A stretch of DNA of 12,594 nt from CAZWRK01 sp964635875 (GTDB lineage Bacteria > Pseudomonadota > Gammaproteobacteria > Burkholderiales > Aquaspirillaceae): positions 1 through 12,594 of the forward strand of contig CAZWRK010000119.1 in NCBI GenBank assembly GCA_964635875.1. The letters are read 5' to 3'. This document shows, piece by piece, positions 5,741 through 12,594 of the stretch (positions are counted from its first letter, which is position 1; every line of letters begins with the position of its first letter). A program made the position numbers and the translations under genes. Under the pieces are notes generated by a model that did no database searches, was not told where the DNA came from, and worked only from the letters and a program-made list of their open reading frames with translations.

Positions 5741-7333
5741 ATGAGCCACACCGCCTCCGATAGCCTCTCAACGCGATTAGAAAAACTGGTCGAACTTAGC
5801 GTCAGCCTATCGGCTGAACGCAACCTCGACAAGTTACTCGAAAATATCCTGCTCGCCGCGCGGCAGTTTACAAAAGCGGATGGCGGTACGCTCTATCGAC
5901 TCGAAAACGACACCTTGCAGTTTGCAATTATTCGCAATGACACGCTGAATATCGCAATGGGCGGCACCACCGAAAAACCGATTCCGTTCCCGCCACTCAA
6001 CCTCTACATCGACGGCCAGCCTAATCTCAACCAAGTCGCGACCTGTGTTGCGCTCAACCGCACGACAATAAACGTTGATGACGCTTACACGACTGAAGAA
6101 TATGATTTTTCCGGTACAAAGCGCTTTGACAGCGCAACCGGCTACCGCTCGCGCGCCTTCCTCACTATTCCGATGACTGATCACGATGATGAAATCATCG
6201 GCGTCCTACAGCTCATCAATCCACAGACAGAAATCGGAAAATTTACCGACGAAGATCGAAAAATTGTCGAAGCACTGACCTCAATTGCAGCAGTCGCACT
6301 CAATAACCGCCTCCTGATTATCCAGCTGCAAACCTTGCTTGAAGCCTTGATCGGCATGATCAACATCGCGATTGACGAAAAATCCTCGCACACCAGCCAG
6401 CACTGCCTGCGCGTCCCCGAGCTGGTGATGATGCTGGCTGAAGCCACGCATAATATTCAAGAAGGCCCGCTGGCGAGCTTCACCATGACCGATAAAGATC
6501 GCTACGAGCTGAAAATTGCCGGGCTGATGCACGATTGCGGCAAACTCACCACCCCCGATCACATCATCAACAAAGCCACCAAGCTCGAAAAAATTCACGA
6601 TCGAATCGAAGAAGTCGCCGCCCGTTTTACTGCGCTACGCGCCCAAATCGAAGTCAATATGCTGCGCGCCCTGCAACAAGTCGGGAACGATCCCGCCGAA
6701 AAACAGCGGCTTGAACAAGCCTGCGCCGCCGAGCTACAAAGCCTCGATGACGATCTGGCCTTTTTGCGTCTCAGCAACAAAGGCGGCGAATTTATGGGCG
6801 ATGACGCCAAAGCACGGATCCAAAATATTGCTCAACGTACGTGGATCAATAGCGCTGGCGAAGCGCAACCGCTGCTCAGCGCCGACGAAGTCCACCACCT
6901 CAGCATTAGCCGTGGCACCCTGACCGCCGAAGATCGCGCAATTATCAATCATCACATTGTCGCCACCGAACGGATGCTCAACGCGCTACCGTGGCCGCGC
7001 CATCTGCAAAATGTCACCGAATATGCCGTAAACCATCATGAACGCATGGACGGTAAAGGCTACCCGAAAGGCCTTAAGCGCGATGAAATGTCTCTGCCTT
7101 CGCGCATGATGTCGATTGCCGATGTCTTCGAAGCGCTCACCTCACGCGACCGGCCGTACAAAACCCCGCGCACTCTGCGCGAAAGTTTGAGCATCCTGCA
7201 AAAAATGTCGCAAGAAGGGCATATTGATCCCGAGCTATTTGATGTGTTCTTGCATCAGCATGTGTGGCTCGACTACGCGCGAAAACGACTCGAGCCGGAG
7301 CAAATTGATATGGAATCAGCAGAAGAATTGTAA
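5741..7333 (+). CDS. GAF + HD-GYP domain protein, predicted cyclic-di-GMP phosphodiesterase
   Basis: This is a soluble signalling enzyme predicted to hydrolyse cyclic-di-GMP, which would favour motility over biofilm life. The 530-residue product has an N-terminal GAF sensor domain at about residues 25-190 (core GYRSRAFLTIPM, EIIGVLQLINP). An HD-GYP domain follows, from about 205 to 520. The metal-binding and signature residues are intact: SQHCLRV (His221), HDCGK at 264-268, NHH at 403-405, HHERMDGKGYP at 432-442 and SIADVFEALTSRDRPYK from 458. Between HDCGK and NHH lies a segment of about 110 residues, largely charged and partly coiled-coil-like (about 281-392), that is absent from compact HD-GYP domains. 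There are no membrane segments and no GGDEF, EAL or receiver domain, so input is probably a small ligand on the GAF domain. No convincing ribosome-binding site precedes the ATG. It follows wrbA by 60 bases and may read through from it. Confidence 0.93.
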   Translation: MSHTASDSLSTRLEKLVELSVSLSAERNLDKLLENILLAARQFTKADGGTLYRLENDTLQFAIIRNDTLNIAMGGTTEKPIPFPPLNLYIDGQPNLNQVATCVALNRTTINVDDAYTTEEYDFSGTKRFDSATGYRSRAFLTIPMTDHDDEIIGVLQLINPQTEIGKFTDEDRKIVEALTSIAAVALNNRLLIIQLQTLLEALIGMINIAIDEKSSHTSQHCLRVPELVMMLAEATHNIQEGPLASFTMTDKDRYELKIAGLMHDCGKLTTPDHIINKATKLEKIHDRIEEVAARFTALRAQIEVNMLRALQQVGNDPAEKQRLEQACAAELQSLDDDLAFLRLSNKGGEFMGDDAKARIQNIAQRTWINSAGEAQPLLSADEVHHLSISRGTLTAEDRAIINHHIVATERMLNALPWPRHLQNVTEYAVNHHERMDGKGYPKGLKRDEMSLPSRMMSIADVFEALTSRDRPYKTPRTLRESLSILQKMSQEGHIDPELFDVFLHQHVWLDYARKRLEPEQIDMESAEEL

Positions 7334-7348
7334 TGCACCCGCCCCAAT

Positions 7349-7375
7349 AAAAAGTGCCCGACCATAAGGTCGGGC
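7349..7375 (-). terminator. Terminator of the valine-degradation operon
   Basis: GCCCGACC (7356-7363) pairs perfectly with GGTCGGGC (7368-7375) around an ATAA loop. On the minus strand the stem is followed by AC and then five T residues (plus-strand A-run at 7349-7353), which is the arrangement of an intrinsic terminator for the minus-strand operon ending with mmsB. On the plus strand the hairpin also follows the HD-GYP stop by 22 bases but has no T-tract, so it would be at most a weak terminator in that direction. Confidence 0.8.
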
Positions 7376-7429
7376 CCAACAGGGAGTCGGGCCAGCTATC
7401 CACGACCGGCCCTCACGCATAAAACTCGG

Positions 7430-8317
7430 TTATGCCTTGAACAGCTTCACAATACTGGAAAAATCTAAAGCGCCATGACCTTGGTTGCTATGCAACGCGT
7501 ATAGCTGACGTGCCGAAGAGCCGAGCGGAATCGCTTGTTTCGATCCCAGTGCGGTTTCTTCTGCCAAGCCCAGATCCTTCAACATCAAGTCGGTACCAAA
7601 GCCCCCTGCATAATCGCGGCTAGCCGGAACATTTTCCATCACACCCGGCCACGGGTTATACAGCTCGGTCGCCCAGTTTCTGCCCGAGCTTTTCGAGATA
7701 ATCTCTGATAGCACTTTGGGATCAAGCCCATTCGCCACGCCCAGCGCCAGCGCCTCTGAAGTCCCCGCCATCAGAATGCCGAGCAACATATTGTTGCAAA
7801 CCTTGGCGATTTGTCCCGCGCCACTGGCCCCCGCGTGGAAAATGTTTTTGCCCATCAGCGCCAGCACCGGACGCGCTTGTTCCAAAACCTCGGCAGCCCC
7901 ACCAACAATAAAGGTTAATGTCCCTGCAGCTGCGCCGCCCACACCGCCCGAAACCGGCGCATCCAGCATCGACAAGCCTTTTGCTGCTGCCGCCGCCGCG
8001 ACTTTTTGCGCGCTTTGTGCCGAAATGGTGCTGCAATCAATCAGCAACGTATTCGGACGCACCGCATCCAAAATTCCGCCTGCATCCAAATACACCGATT
8101 CCACATGCCGCCCCGCAGGCAACATCGTAATCACCACGTCGGCTTGCGCGGCCGCCTCGGCTGCACTCGCAGCCGCGACCGCACCGGCTTCAACCGCATG
8201 CGCCACTGCAGCAGCAGACAAATCAAATACCGATACCTTTGCGCCCGATTTCAGCACATTCAAAGCCATCGGCCCGCCCATATTCCCCAAACCAATAAAA
8301 GCAATTTGCTGCGTCAT
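7430..8317 (-). CDS. mmsB: 3-hydroxyisobutyrate dehydrogenase
   Basis: This NAD-dependent enzyme oxidises 3-hydroxyisobutyrate to methylmalonate semialdehyde in valine breakdown. The 295-residue product matches the family length. It begins MTQQIAFIGLGNMGGPMA, the dinucleotide-binding motif (GLGNMG at 9-14). The substrate-binding DAPVSGG is at 119-125 and the catalytic region GQIAKVCNN contains Lys172 and Asn176. The start at 8317 is preferred because GGAGA (plus-strand 8326-8330) lies 8 bases upstream and because relatives begin at this point. An in-frame ATG at 8341, overlapping the previous stop as TAATG, would add eight residues (MLNLENRI). It is the last gene of the operon. The beta-hydroxyacid dehydrogenase family also includes tartronate-semialdehyde reductases, but the neighbours settle the assignment. 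Confidence 0.94.
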   Translation of the reverse strand: MTQQIAFIGLGNMGGPMALNVLKSGAKVSVFDLSAAAVAHAVEAGAVAAASAAEAAAQADVVITMLPAGRHVESVYLDAGGILDAVRPNTLLIDCSTISAQSAQKVAAAAAAKGLSMLDAPVSGGVGGAAAGTLTFIVGGAAEVLEQARPVLALMGKNIFHAGASGAGQIAKVCNNMLLGILMAGTSEALALGVANGLDPKVLSEIISKSSGRNWATELYNPWPGVMENVPASRDYAGGFGTDLMLKDLGLAEETALGSKQAIPLGSSARQLYALHSNQGHGALDFSSIVKLFKA

Positions 8318-8340
8318 GATGCGGTTCTCCAGATTGAGCA

Positions 8341-9480
8341 TTAAATCGAATCAGCACTGAGTGAAGCCAAAGGATGTTCGGCCCACGGCGACCGGAAATG
8401 TGCCTCGACCCACTCGGGGGTCAGCTCGGCCAGCGTTGCAGGCGTCCATTTCGGCTGATTATCTTTGTCGATCAACAAAGCGCGGACGCCTTCGCGGAAG
8501 TCCGGATGTGCGCAGCACTGCACCGCCAAATTCAGCTCCATGCGGAACACTTCCGCCAAGCTCATATGACGGGCACGCTTCGAAATGGCCCACGACAACG
8601 CAGCCGAAGTCGGCGAACCCGTGACCAAACTTTTAGCGGCACGCTGCATCCAGACATCGTCGCCCTGATAGCCTGTGATCCGCTCCACCACTTCTTCTAA
8701 AGTGTCACCATCAGTCAGATGCTGAATCAAATCGAAGTGGGTTCGAACCGGCGAAGCAGGCAAGAGCGGTGCAGCTTGGTCGGCAAATTCACGCAGTAAT
8801 TTGGATAACTTGCCATGATTACATTGCGCATCCTCGCTCCATGCCACATCGACCAAGCGCGCCGACAAGCCCAATTTATCTTCCGCGCACATAAAGAAAT
8901 CGGCTAAACCGACAGTCAACGCATCATGTGCATTCAGCGGCGCAGCGGTGAGCGAGAGGAACAAGCCCACGCGCCCCGGCATCCGATTCAGGAACCAGCT
9001 TCCGCCGACATCGGGGAATAGGCCGATTGTGATTTCTGGCATGGCAATGCGCGAACTTTCGGTCACGACACGATGACTCGCCCCCGCCATCAAGCCCAAA
9101 CCGCCGCCCATGACAATTCCACTCCCCCACAACAAAATGGGTTTTTGGTAGGTGTGGATGAGAAAGTCGAGGCTATATTCTTCGGTAAAGTACGTGGTCG
9201 CAAACGGGTTCGGGCCTGCCGAGTCGTTTTCGACCAATGCGCTACGCAATTTACGAACATCCCCACCGGCGCAGAAGGCTTTCTCCCCCGCGCCTTGCAA
9301 CACCACAATCGCGATTTCTTCATCTTCCGCCCATTCCCGCAGGCGGTTATCAAGCAACCGAATCATGTCTAAAGAAAGCGCGTTTAAAGAGCGCTCTGCA
9401 TTGAGCGTGGCAAAACCAATTTTTTTCCCGTTAGTCGCCCGCTGCTCTGCAAAAATTACCGGTTGCGATAAGTCCGTCAT
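8341..9480 (-). CDS. 3-hydroxyisobutyryl-CoA hydrolase (HIBCH type, crotonase fold)
   Basis: This enzyme hydrolyses 3-hydroxyisobutyryl-CoA to free 3-hydroxyisobutyrate, removing the CoA so that MmsB can act and keeping toxic methacrylyl-CoA low. The 379-residue product has the crotonase fold with the ECH_2/HIBCH pattern: CAGGDVRKL at 70-78 (oxyanion hole), FTEEYSLDF near 98-106, GGGLGL at 125-130 and MPEITIGLFPDVGGSWFL at 147-164. Glu149 and Asp157 occupy the positions of the catalytic pair in human HIBCH and have the same eight-residue spacing. At about 380 residues it is clearly longer than simple hydratases (about 260), as expected for HIBCH. The start has AAGGA about 10 bases upstream. 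The stop overlaps a possible ATG of mmsB. Some family members are annotated merely as enoyl-CoA hydratase/isomerase. Confidence 0.93.
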   Translation of the reverse strand: MTDLSQPVIFAEQRATNGKKIGFATLNAERSLNALSLDMIRLLDNRLREWAEDEEIAIVVLQGAGEKAFCAGGDVRKLRSALVENDSAGPNPFATTYFTEEYSLDFLIHTYQKPILLWGSGIVMGGGLGLMAGASHRVVTESSRIAMPEITIGLFPDVGGSWFLNRMPGRVGLFLSLTAAPLNAHDALTVGLADFFMCAEDKLGLSARLVDVAWSEDAQCNHGKLSKLLREFADQAAPLLPASPVRTHFDLIQHLTDGDTLEEVVERITGYQGDDVWMQRAAKSLVTGSPTSAALSWAISKRARHMSLAEVFRMELNLAVQCCAHPDFREGVRALLIDKDNQPKWTPATLAELTPEWVEAHFRSPWAEHPLASLSADSI

Positions 9481-9509
9481 TCTTTTTTATCCTTGTGCTA
9501 GCCCGCTAT

Positions 9510-9529
9510 GCCCACTCACAACAGTGGGC
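9510..9529 (-). other. Intergenic hairpin between hydratase and hydrolase genes
   Basis: GCCCACT (9510-9516) pairs with AGTGGGC (9523-9529) around a 6-base loop. No T-run follows on either strand close enough to make an intrinsic terminator. It lies in the 54-base gap within the minus-strand operon and could mark an mRNA processing or stability point. Its function is inferred only. Confidence 0.4.
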
Positions 9530-9534
9530 GGCTC

Positions 9535-10317
9535 TCAGGCATTTTTCCAATTCGGTGCGCGCTTTTCCAAGAACGCATTGACGCCTTCTTTTTGATCTTG
9601 GGTGTCGAACAAATCGACAAACCATTCTCGCTCAAGCGGCAAGCCTTGTGCTAACGGCATACTGCGCGCGGTTTGAATCAGACGTTTGCACACCGCCACA
9701 CTGGACGGGCTTTGTTTTGCGACTTTTGCCGCTAAGGCTAAGGCGGCTTCTTTCGCAGTACCTTTGGGGACACGCTCTTCAATCAGGCCAATTTTTTCTG
9801 CGGTCTCGGCGGTAATGCGCTCGCCGCATAAAATCATCCGTTTGGCCCAGCCTTCGCCCACCAACCACGGTAGATTTTGGGTACCTCCCGCGCACGGTAA
9901 CAAACCTACCGCCGCTTCCGGCAGGGCCATTTGCGCCTGTTCTTCAGCAATGCGGATATCGCAGGCCAAGGCGACTTCCAAGCCACCACCCATCGCGTAG
10001 CCGTTAATCGCGGCAATCGTGACGCCACGGAATGCGGATAGGGCTTCAAAAGCGCGTCCAAATAAACTCGCCATTTCCCGCGCCACTGCGCGGTCGCCAT
10101 CAGCAAACAGGTTTAAATCAGCCCCCGCGGAGAAGAATTTTTCACCATCGCCACACAACACCAAAGCATAAATATCCGAATCTTCCGCCAGTTCTTTCAA
10201 TAAGGCGGGCAGCGCCGTCAGGCTGTCACGATTCCACGTATTTGCAGGCGGATTTTGCAAAGTCACCAACGCAGTATGACCTTGTTTTTCAAGCACTAAG
10301 TGGGGGTAATGTGTCAT
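9535..10317 (-). CDS. Enoyl-CoA hydratase (probable methacrylyl-CoA hydratase)
   Basis: In this operon the enzyme most likely hydrates methacrylyl-CoA to 3-hydroxyisobutyryl-CoA. The 260-residue product has the standard crotonase length. The oxyanion-hole segment is FFSAGADLNLF (61-71). The two catalytic glutamates of true hydratases are conserved: Glu114 in GGGLEVALACD and Glu134 in ALPEAAVGLLPCAGGTQ, matching Glu144 and Glu164 of rat mitochondrial crotonase. The usual GAGGTQRL is CAGGTQNL here. GAGGAG lies 8 bases upstream of the ATG, inside the end of the previous gene, and the stop of that gene overlaps this start as TAATG, so translation is probably coupled. Substrate range may be broader (short-chain enoyl-CoAs); the specific role is inferred from its neighbours. 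Confidence 0.92.
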   Translation of the reverse strand: MTHYPHLVLEKQGHTALVTLQNPPANTWNRDSLTALPALLKELAEDSDIYALVLCGDGEKFFSAGADLNLFADGDRAVAREMASLFGRAFEALSAFRGVTIAAINGYAMGGGLEVALACDIRIAEEQAQMALPEAAVGLLPCAGGTQNLPWLVGEGWAKRMILCGERITAETAEKIGLIEERVPKGTAKEAALALAAKVAKQSPSSVAVCKRLIQTARSMPLAQGLPLEREWFVDLFDTQDQKEGVNAFLEKRAPNWKNA

Positions 10318-11477
10318 TAACGTAGCTCCTCAATCGCGCCTTCTTTGAGCGCATGACGGGCAATAATCACCCGCATAATTTCGTTCGTGCCTTCCAAAAT
10401 TTGGTGGACACGGTTATCGCGAACGTAGCGTTCTAGGGGGTATTCTTTGATGTAGCCATAGCCACCGTGGAGCTGAAGCGCATCATTCGTGACTTTGAAA
10501 CCGACATCAGTCGCGAAACGCTTCGCCATCGCGCAATAGGTCGTGGCATCGGGGCTGGCATGATCTAGCTTCCATGCCGCCAAACGCACCATTTGTCGGG
10601 CAGCGACCAGCTCGGTCACCATATCCGCGAGCTTGAATTGCAGCGCTTGGAAGTCGGCCAGTTCACGGCCAAATTGTTTGCGTTCGTGTAAATACGCTTG
10701 AGCGCGCTGCAGCGCGGCTTGGGCGGTGCCGATAGAGCAGGTCGCAATATTGATCCGCCCACCATCCAGCCCTTTCATGGCAAAGGTAAAGCCCTGCCCT
10801 TCTTGGCCGAGCAAATTCGCTGCAGGCACTTCGACATTATCGAATGTCACCGTGCGGGTAGGCTGGCATTTCCAGCCCATTTTGTGTTCATTTTTGCCGT
10901 AGCTAATCCCTGCCGTGTCGGCGGGTACCGCAAACGCAGAAATGCCTTTTGGCCCTGCTTCGCCGGTCCGCGCCATCACCAACAGCATATCGGTCGAACC
11001 TGCGCCCGAAATAAACATCTTCGAGCCATTCAGGATGTACACATCGCCCTTTTTCTCGGCGCGTGTTTTGAGTGAAGCGGCATCCGAACCCGCCCCCGGC
11101 TCGGTCAAACAATAGCTGCCCAACTTCTCGCCCGAGGCGAGCAATGGCCCCCAGTGCGCCACGAGTTCGGGCAAGCCAAACGAGGTCAACATCCAGCTGA
11201 CCATATTGTGAATCGTCAGGTAGGCGGTGGTTGATGTACAACCGGCAGCCAGCTCTTCAAAAATAATGGCGGCATCAAGGCGCTTCAGCCCTAACCCCCC
11301 ATGCTCTTCGGCAATGTACAAGCCACAAAAGCCCAGTTCACCGGCTTTTTTAATGGTGTCGATGGGGAAAAATTCTTTTTCGTCCCACTCTGCCGCAAAG
11401 GGGGCCAGCTCGTGGGTCGCAAAATCGCGAGCGCTCTCTTGAAAAGCGCGCTGGTCTTCATTAAGAGAAAAATCCAT
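10317..11477 (-). CDS. Acyl-CoA dehydrogenase, probable isobutyryl-CoA dehydrogenase (ACAD8-like)
   Basis: This FAD enzyme is predicted to oxidise isobutyryl-CoA to methacrylyl-CoA, passing electrons to electron-transfer flavoprotein. From the chosen start it has 386 residues, typical of soluble acyl-CoA dehydrogenases. Family blocks are YCLTEPGAGSDAASLKT, LNGSKMFISGAG, GLDGGRINIATCSIGTAQAAL, FGRELADFQALQFKLADM and LQLHGGYGYIKEYPLERYVRD. The catalytic base is expected to be Glu362 in QILEGTNEIMR. This stretch closely resembles human ACAD8 (isobutyryl-CoA dehydrogenase), which supports the valine assignment over short-chain or isovaleryl-CoA enzymes. The start at 11477 (MDFSLNEDQ) has AAGGAT 6 bases upstream. 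An in-frame ATG at 11531 would add 18 unlikely residues encoded by the intergenic hairpin region. Electron-transfer flavoprotein genes are not in the window. Confidence 0.92.
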   Translation of the reverse strand: MDFSLNEDQRAFQESARDFATHELAPFAAEWDEKEFFPIDTIKKAGELGFCGLYIAEEHGGLGLKRLDAAIIFEELAAGCTSTTAYLTIHNMVSWMLTSFGLPELVAHWGPLLASGEKLGSYCLTEPGAGSDAASLKTRAEKKGDVYILNGSKMFISGAGSTDMLLVMARTGEAGPKGISAFAVPADTAGISYGKNEHKMGWKCQPTRTVTFDNVEVPAANLLGQEGQGFTFAMKGLDGGRINIATCSIGTAQAALQRAQAYLHERKQFGRELADFQALQFKLADMVTELVAARQMVRLAAWKLDHASPDATTYCAMAKRFATDVGFKVTNDALQLHGGYGYIKEYPLERYVRDNRVHQILEGTNEIMRVIIARHALKEGAIEELR

Positions 11478-11508
11478 TACGGCATCCTTACGCAAAAACA
11501 GCCGTAGA

Positions 11509-11528
11509 GGGGGCGGCAAGCCCCACTC
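11509..11528 (-). other. Intercistronic hairpin between mmsA and the acyl-CoA dehydrogenase
   Basis: On the minus strand GAGTGGGGC is followed by TTGCC and GCCCCCTC. This gives GGGGC/GCCCC (plus-strand 11510-11514 with 11520-11524), extended by three more pairs across a single bulged T. Five T residues come about eight bases after the 3' arm, too far for a strong intrinsic terminator. It could be a partial terminator or a 3'-end stabiliser that sets mmsA expression above that of the distal genes; this is inference. Confidence 0.4.
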
Positions 11529-11542
11529 CACATTGATACGAT

Positions 11543-12594
11543 TTATTTCAGGCTAATGGTGGTATTGACCTTGTCGCCGGTCGCGGCAGGATCATCAAAC
11601 CAGCGCTGCGTCACGGTTTTGGTTTGGGTGTAGAACATCACCACTTGCTTACCGTACGGGCCTAAGTCACCCAATTTCGATCCCCGCGAGCCGGTAAAGC
11701 TAAACAGAGGTACCGGCACTGGAATCGGCACATTGATCCCCACTTGGCCGACGTCGATATCCTCTTGGAACTTCCGCGCCGCCGCGCCAGACTGGGTGAA
11801 GAGCGCGGTACCGTTACCATTCGGGTTAGCGTTGATGATCTCAATCGCCTCATCCAAAGAGTCCGCTTCCATCAGGCACATCACCGGCCCGAAGATCTCT
11901 TGATCGTAAATCGCCATGCCGGGCTTCACGCCGCTGAAAATAGTCGGGCCGACGAAGTTGCCGTCGGGGCAGCCTTCGACTTCCACTTCACGACCATCCA
12001 ATTCCAGCTTCGCGCCTTGCTCCACGCCTTTGGCAATCAGACCGGATACACGGGCATGCGCGCTGCGAGAAATCAGCGGGCCAAGGTCCAGATTGTCTTT
12101 GCCTGCGCCGACTTTTAAAGATTTTGCGCGTGCAACGATTTCCGGCACCCAATTCCGCGCTTCACCGACCAGAATCGTGACCGGCAAGGCCATGCAACGC
12201 TGACCGGCCGCACCAAAAGCCGCGCCCGCGAGTTGGTTCAAGGTTTGTTCTTTATTGGCATCGGGGAGGACAATCGCGTGATTCTTCGCGCCCATCATGC
12301 ATTGAACGCGCTTGCCGTTTAGGCTGGCACGGTTGTAAACGTGAGTGCCGACATGGGTCGAGCCGACGAAAGAAATCGCCTTGATATCGGGGTGATCGCA
12401 TAGGCCATTGACCACATCAACCGCGCCATGCACGACGTTCAACACGCCAGCCGGAACGCCTGCTTCGAGCGCCAATTTGACCAGCTTCATCGTGACCAGT
12501 GGGTCTTGCTCGGAAGGCTTGAGCACGAACGTATTGCCGGTCGCAATCGCCATCGGGAACATCCACAGCGGAATCATTGCCGGAAAGTTAAACG
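11543..12594 (-). CDS. mmsA: Methylmalonate-semialdehyde dehydrogenase (CoA-acylating), N-terminus missing
   Basis: This enzyme converts methylmalonate semialdehyde, NAD and CoA to propionyl-CoA, CO2 and NADH, the last step of the valine branch. The frame is open to the right window edge, where it reads FNFPAMIPLWMFP, so about 349 of roughly 500 residues are visible and the start lies outside. The aldehyde dehydrogenase landmarks are NTFVLKPSEQDP (cofactor-binding Lys), ISFVGSTHVG and the catalytic Cys in AAGQRCMAL (codon at 12194-12196). The segment GKRVQCMMGAKNHAIVLPDA is characteristic of the CoA-dependent methylmalonate-semialdehyde class. There the general ELGGK motif of hydrolytic aldehyde dehydrogenases, with its deacylating Glu, is replaced by MGAKN. 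The C-terminal ELSAGP-type block of other classes is absent and YTQTKTVTQRWF is present, as expected for this family. It is the first visible gene of the operon; the promoter is beyond the window. Confidence 0.96.
   Translation of the reverse strand, partial: FNFPAMIPLWMFPMAIATGNTFVLKPSEQDPLVTMKLVKLALEAGVPAGVLNVVHGAVDVVNGLCDHPDIKAISFVGSTHVGTHVYNRASLNGKRVQCMMGAKNHAIVLPDANKEQTLNQLAGAAFGAAGQRCMALPVTILVGEARNWVPEIVARAKSLKVGAGKDNLDLGPLISRSAHARVSGLIAKGVEQGAKLELDGREVEVEGCPDGNFVGPTIFSGVKPGMAIYDQEIFGPVMCLMEADSLDEAIEIINANPNGNGTALFTQSGAAARKFQEDIDVGQVGINVPIPVPVPLFSFTGSRGSKLGDLGPYGKQVVMFYTQTKTVTQRWFDDPAATGDKVNTTISLK

Noticed and set aside
7716..8360. A 214-codon plus-strand open frame opposite mmsB
   Set aside because: Its translation is low-complexity Ala/Pro/Ser sequence with no recognisable domain, and it is exactly antisense to a well-supported gene. 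GC-rich codon bias of mmsB explains the open frame.
11478..11531. N-terminal extension of the acyl-CoA dehydrogenase from an ATG at 11531
   Set aside because: The extra residues (MEWGLPPPLRLFLRKDAV) do not resemble the family, are encoded by the intergenic hairpin region, and a good ribosome-binding site precedes the ATG at 11477.
1..12594. CRISPR arrays, tRNA or rRNA genes, insertion sequences, toxin-antitoxin or phage-defence genes
   Set aside because: None was seen. The only short repeated words are terminator arms, and every sizeable coding region is accounted for by a known family.

Overview
The window looks like an ordinary chromosomal stretch of a betaproteobacterium. The order rplU-rpmA-obgE, the large YihY-type membrane protein next to WrbA, and the base composition (moderately GC-rich by eye) suggest Neisseriales, possibly the Chitinibacter/Deefgea/Chromobacterium side. 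That placement is an inference from gene content and sequence flavour, not a database result. No tRNA, rRNA, CRISPR array, insertion sequence, phage gene or attachment site was seen.

Layout. Bases 1-1920 are housekeeping: the end of rplU (bL21), rpmA (bL27), a strong terminator, the ribosome-assembly GTPase obgE, and a second terminator. Bases 1981-3774 carry an M48-family lipoprotein metalloprotease followed closely by an EamA/DMT-type drug/metabolite exporter. The exporter's 3' end overlaps by 21 bp the convergent gene for a YihY (formerly 'RNase BN') inner-membrane protein with a cytoplasmic C-terminal domain that looks like a winged helix. That gene is divergent from wrbA, an FMN-dependent NAD(P)H:quinone oxidoreductase. 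After wrbA comes a GAF + HD-GYP protein, a predicted cyclic-di-GMP phosphodiesterase with an intact active site and a roughly 110-residue insertion inside its HD fold.

From 7430 to the right edge, everything is on the minus strand and forms one catabolic operon that ends at a hairpin terminator near 7356-7375. In transcription order it is mmsA (methylmalonate-semialdehyde dehydrogenase, cut by the window edge), an isobutyryl-CoA dehydrogenase, an enoyl-CoA hydratase, 3-hydroxyisobutyryl-CoA hydrolase, and mmsB (3-hydroxyisobutyrate dehydrogenase). Together these five cover every step of the distal valine pathway: isobutyryl-CoA, methacrylyl-CoA, 3-hydroxyisobutyryl-CoA, 3-hydroxyisobutyrate, methylmalonate semialdehyde, propionyl-CoA. 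Two of the junctions have stop/start overlaps of the form TAATG.

I found no clear candidate for an undescribed system. The points most worth a second look are the inserted segment in the HD-GYP protein and the pseudoknot-like pairing in its leader, the winged-helix-like tail on the YihY protein, and the tight divergent and convergent arrangements around the YihY gene. All intergenic gaps are shorter than 300 bases.
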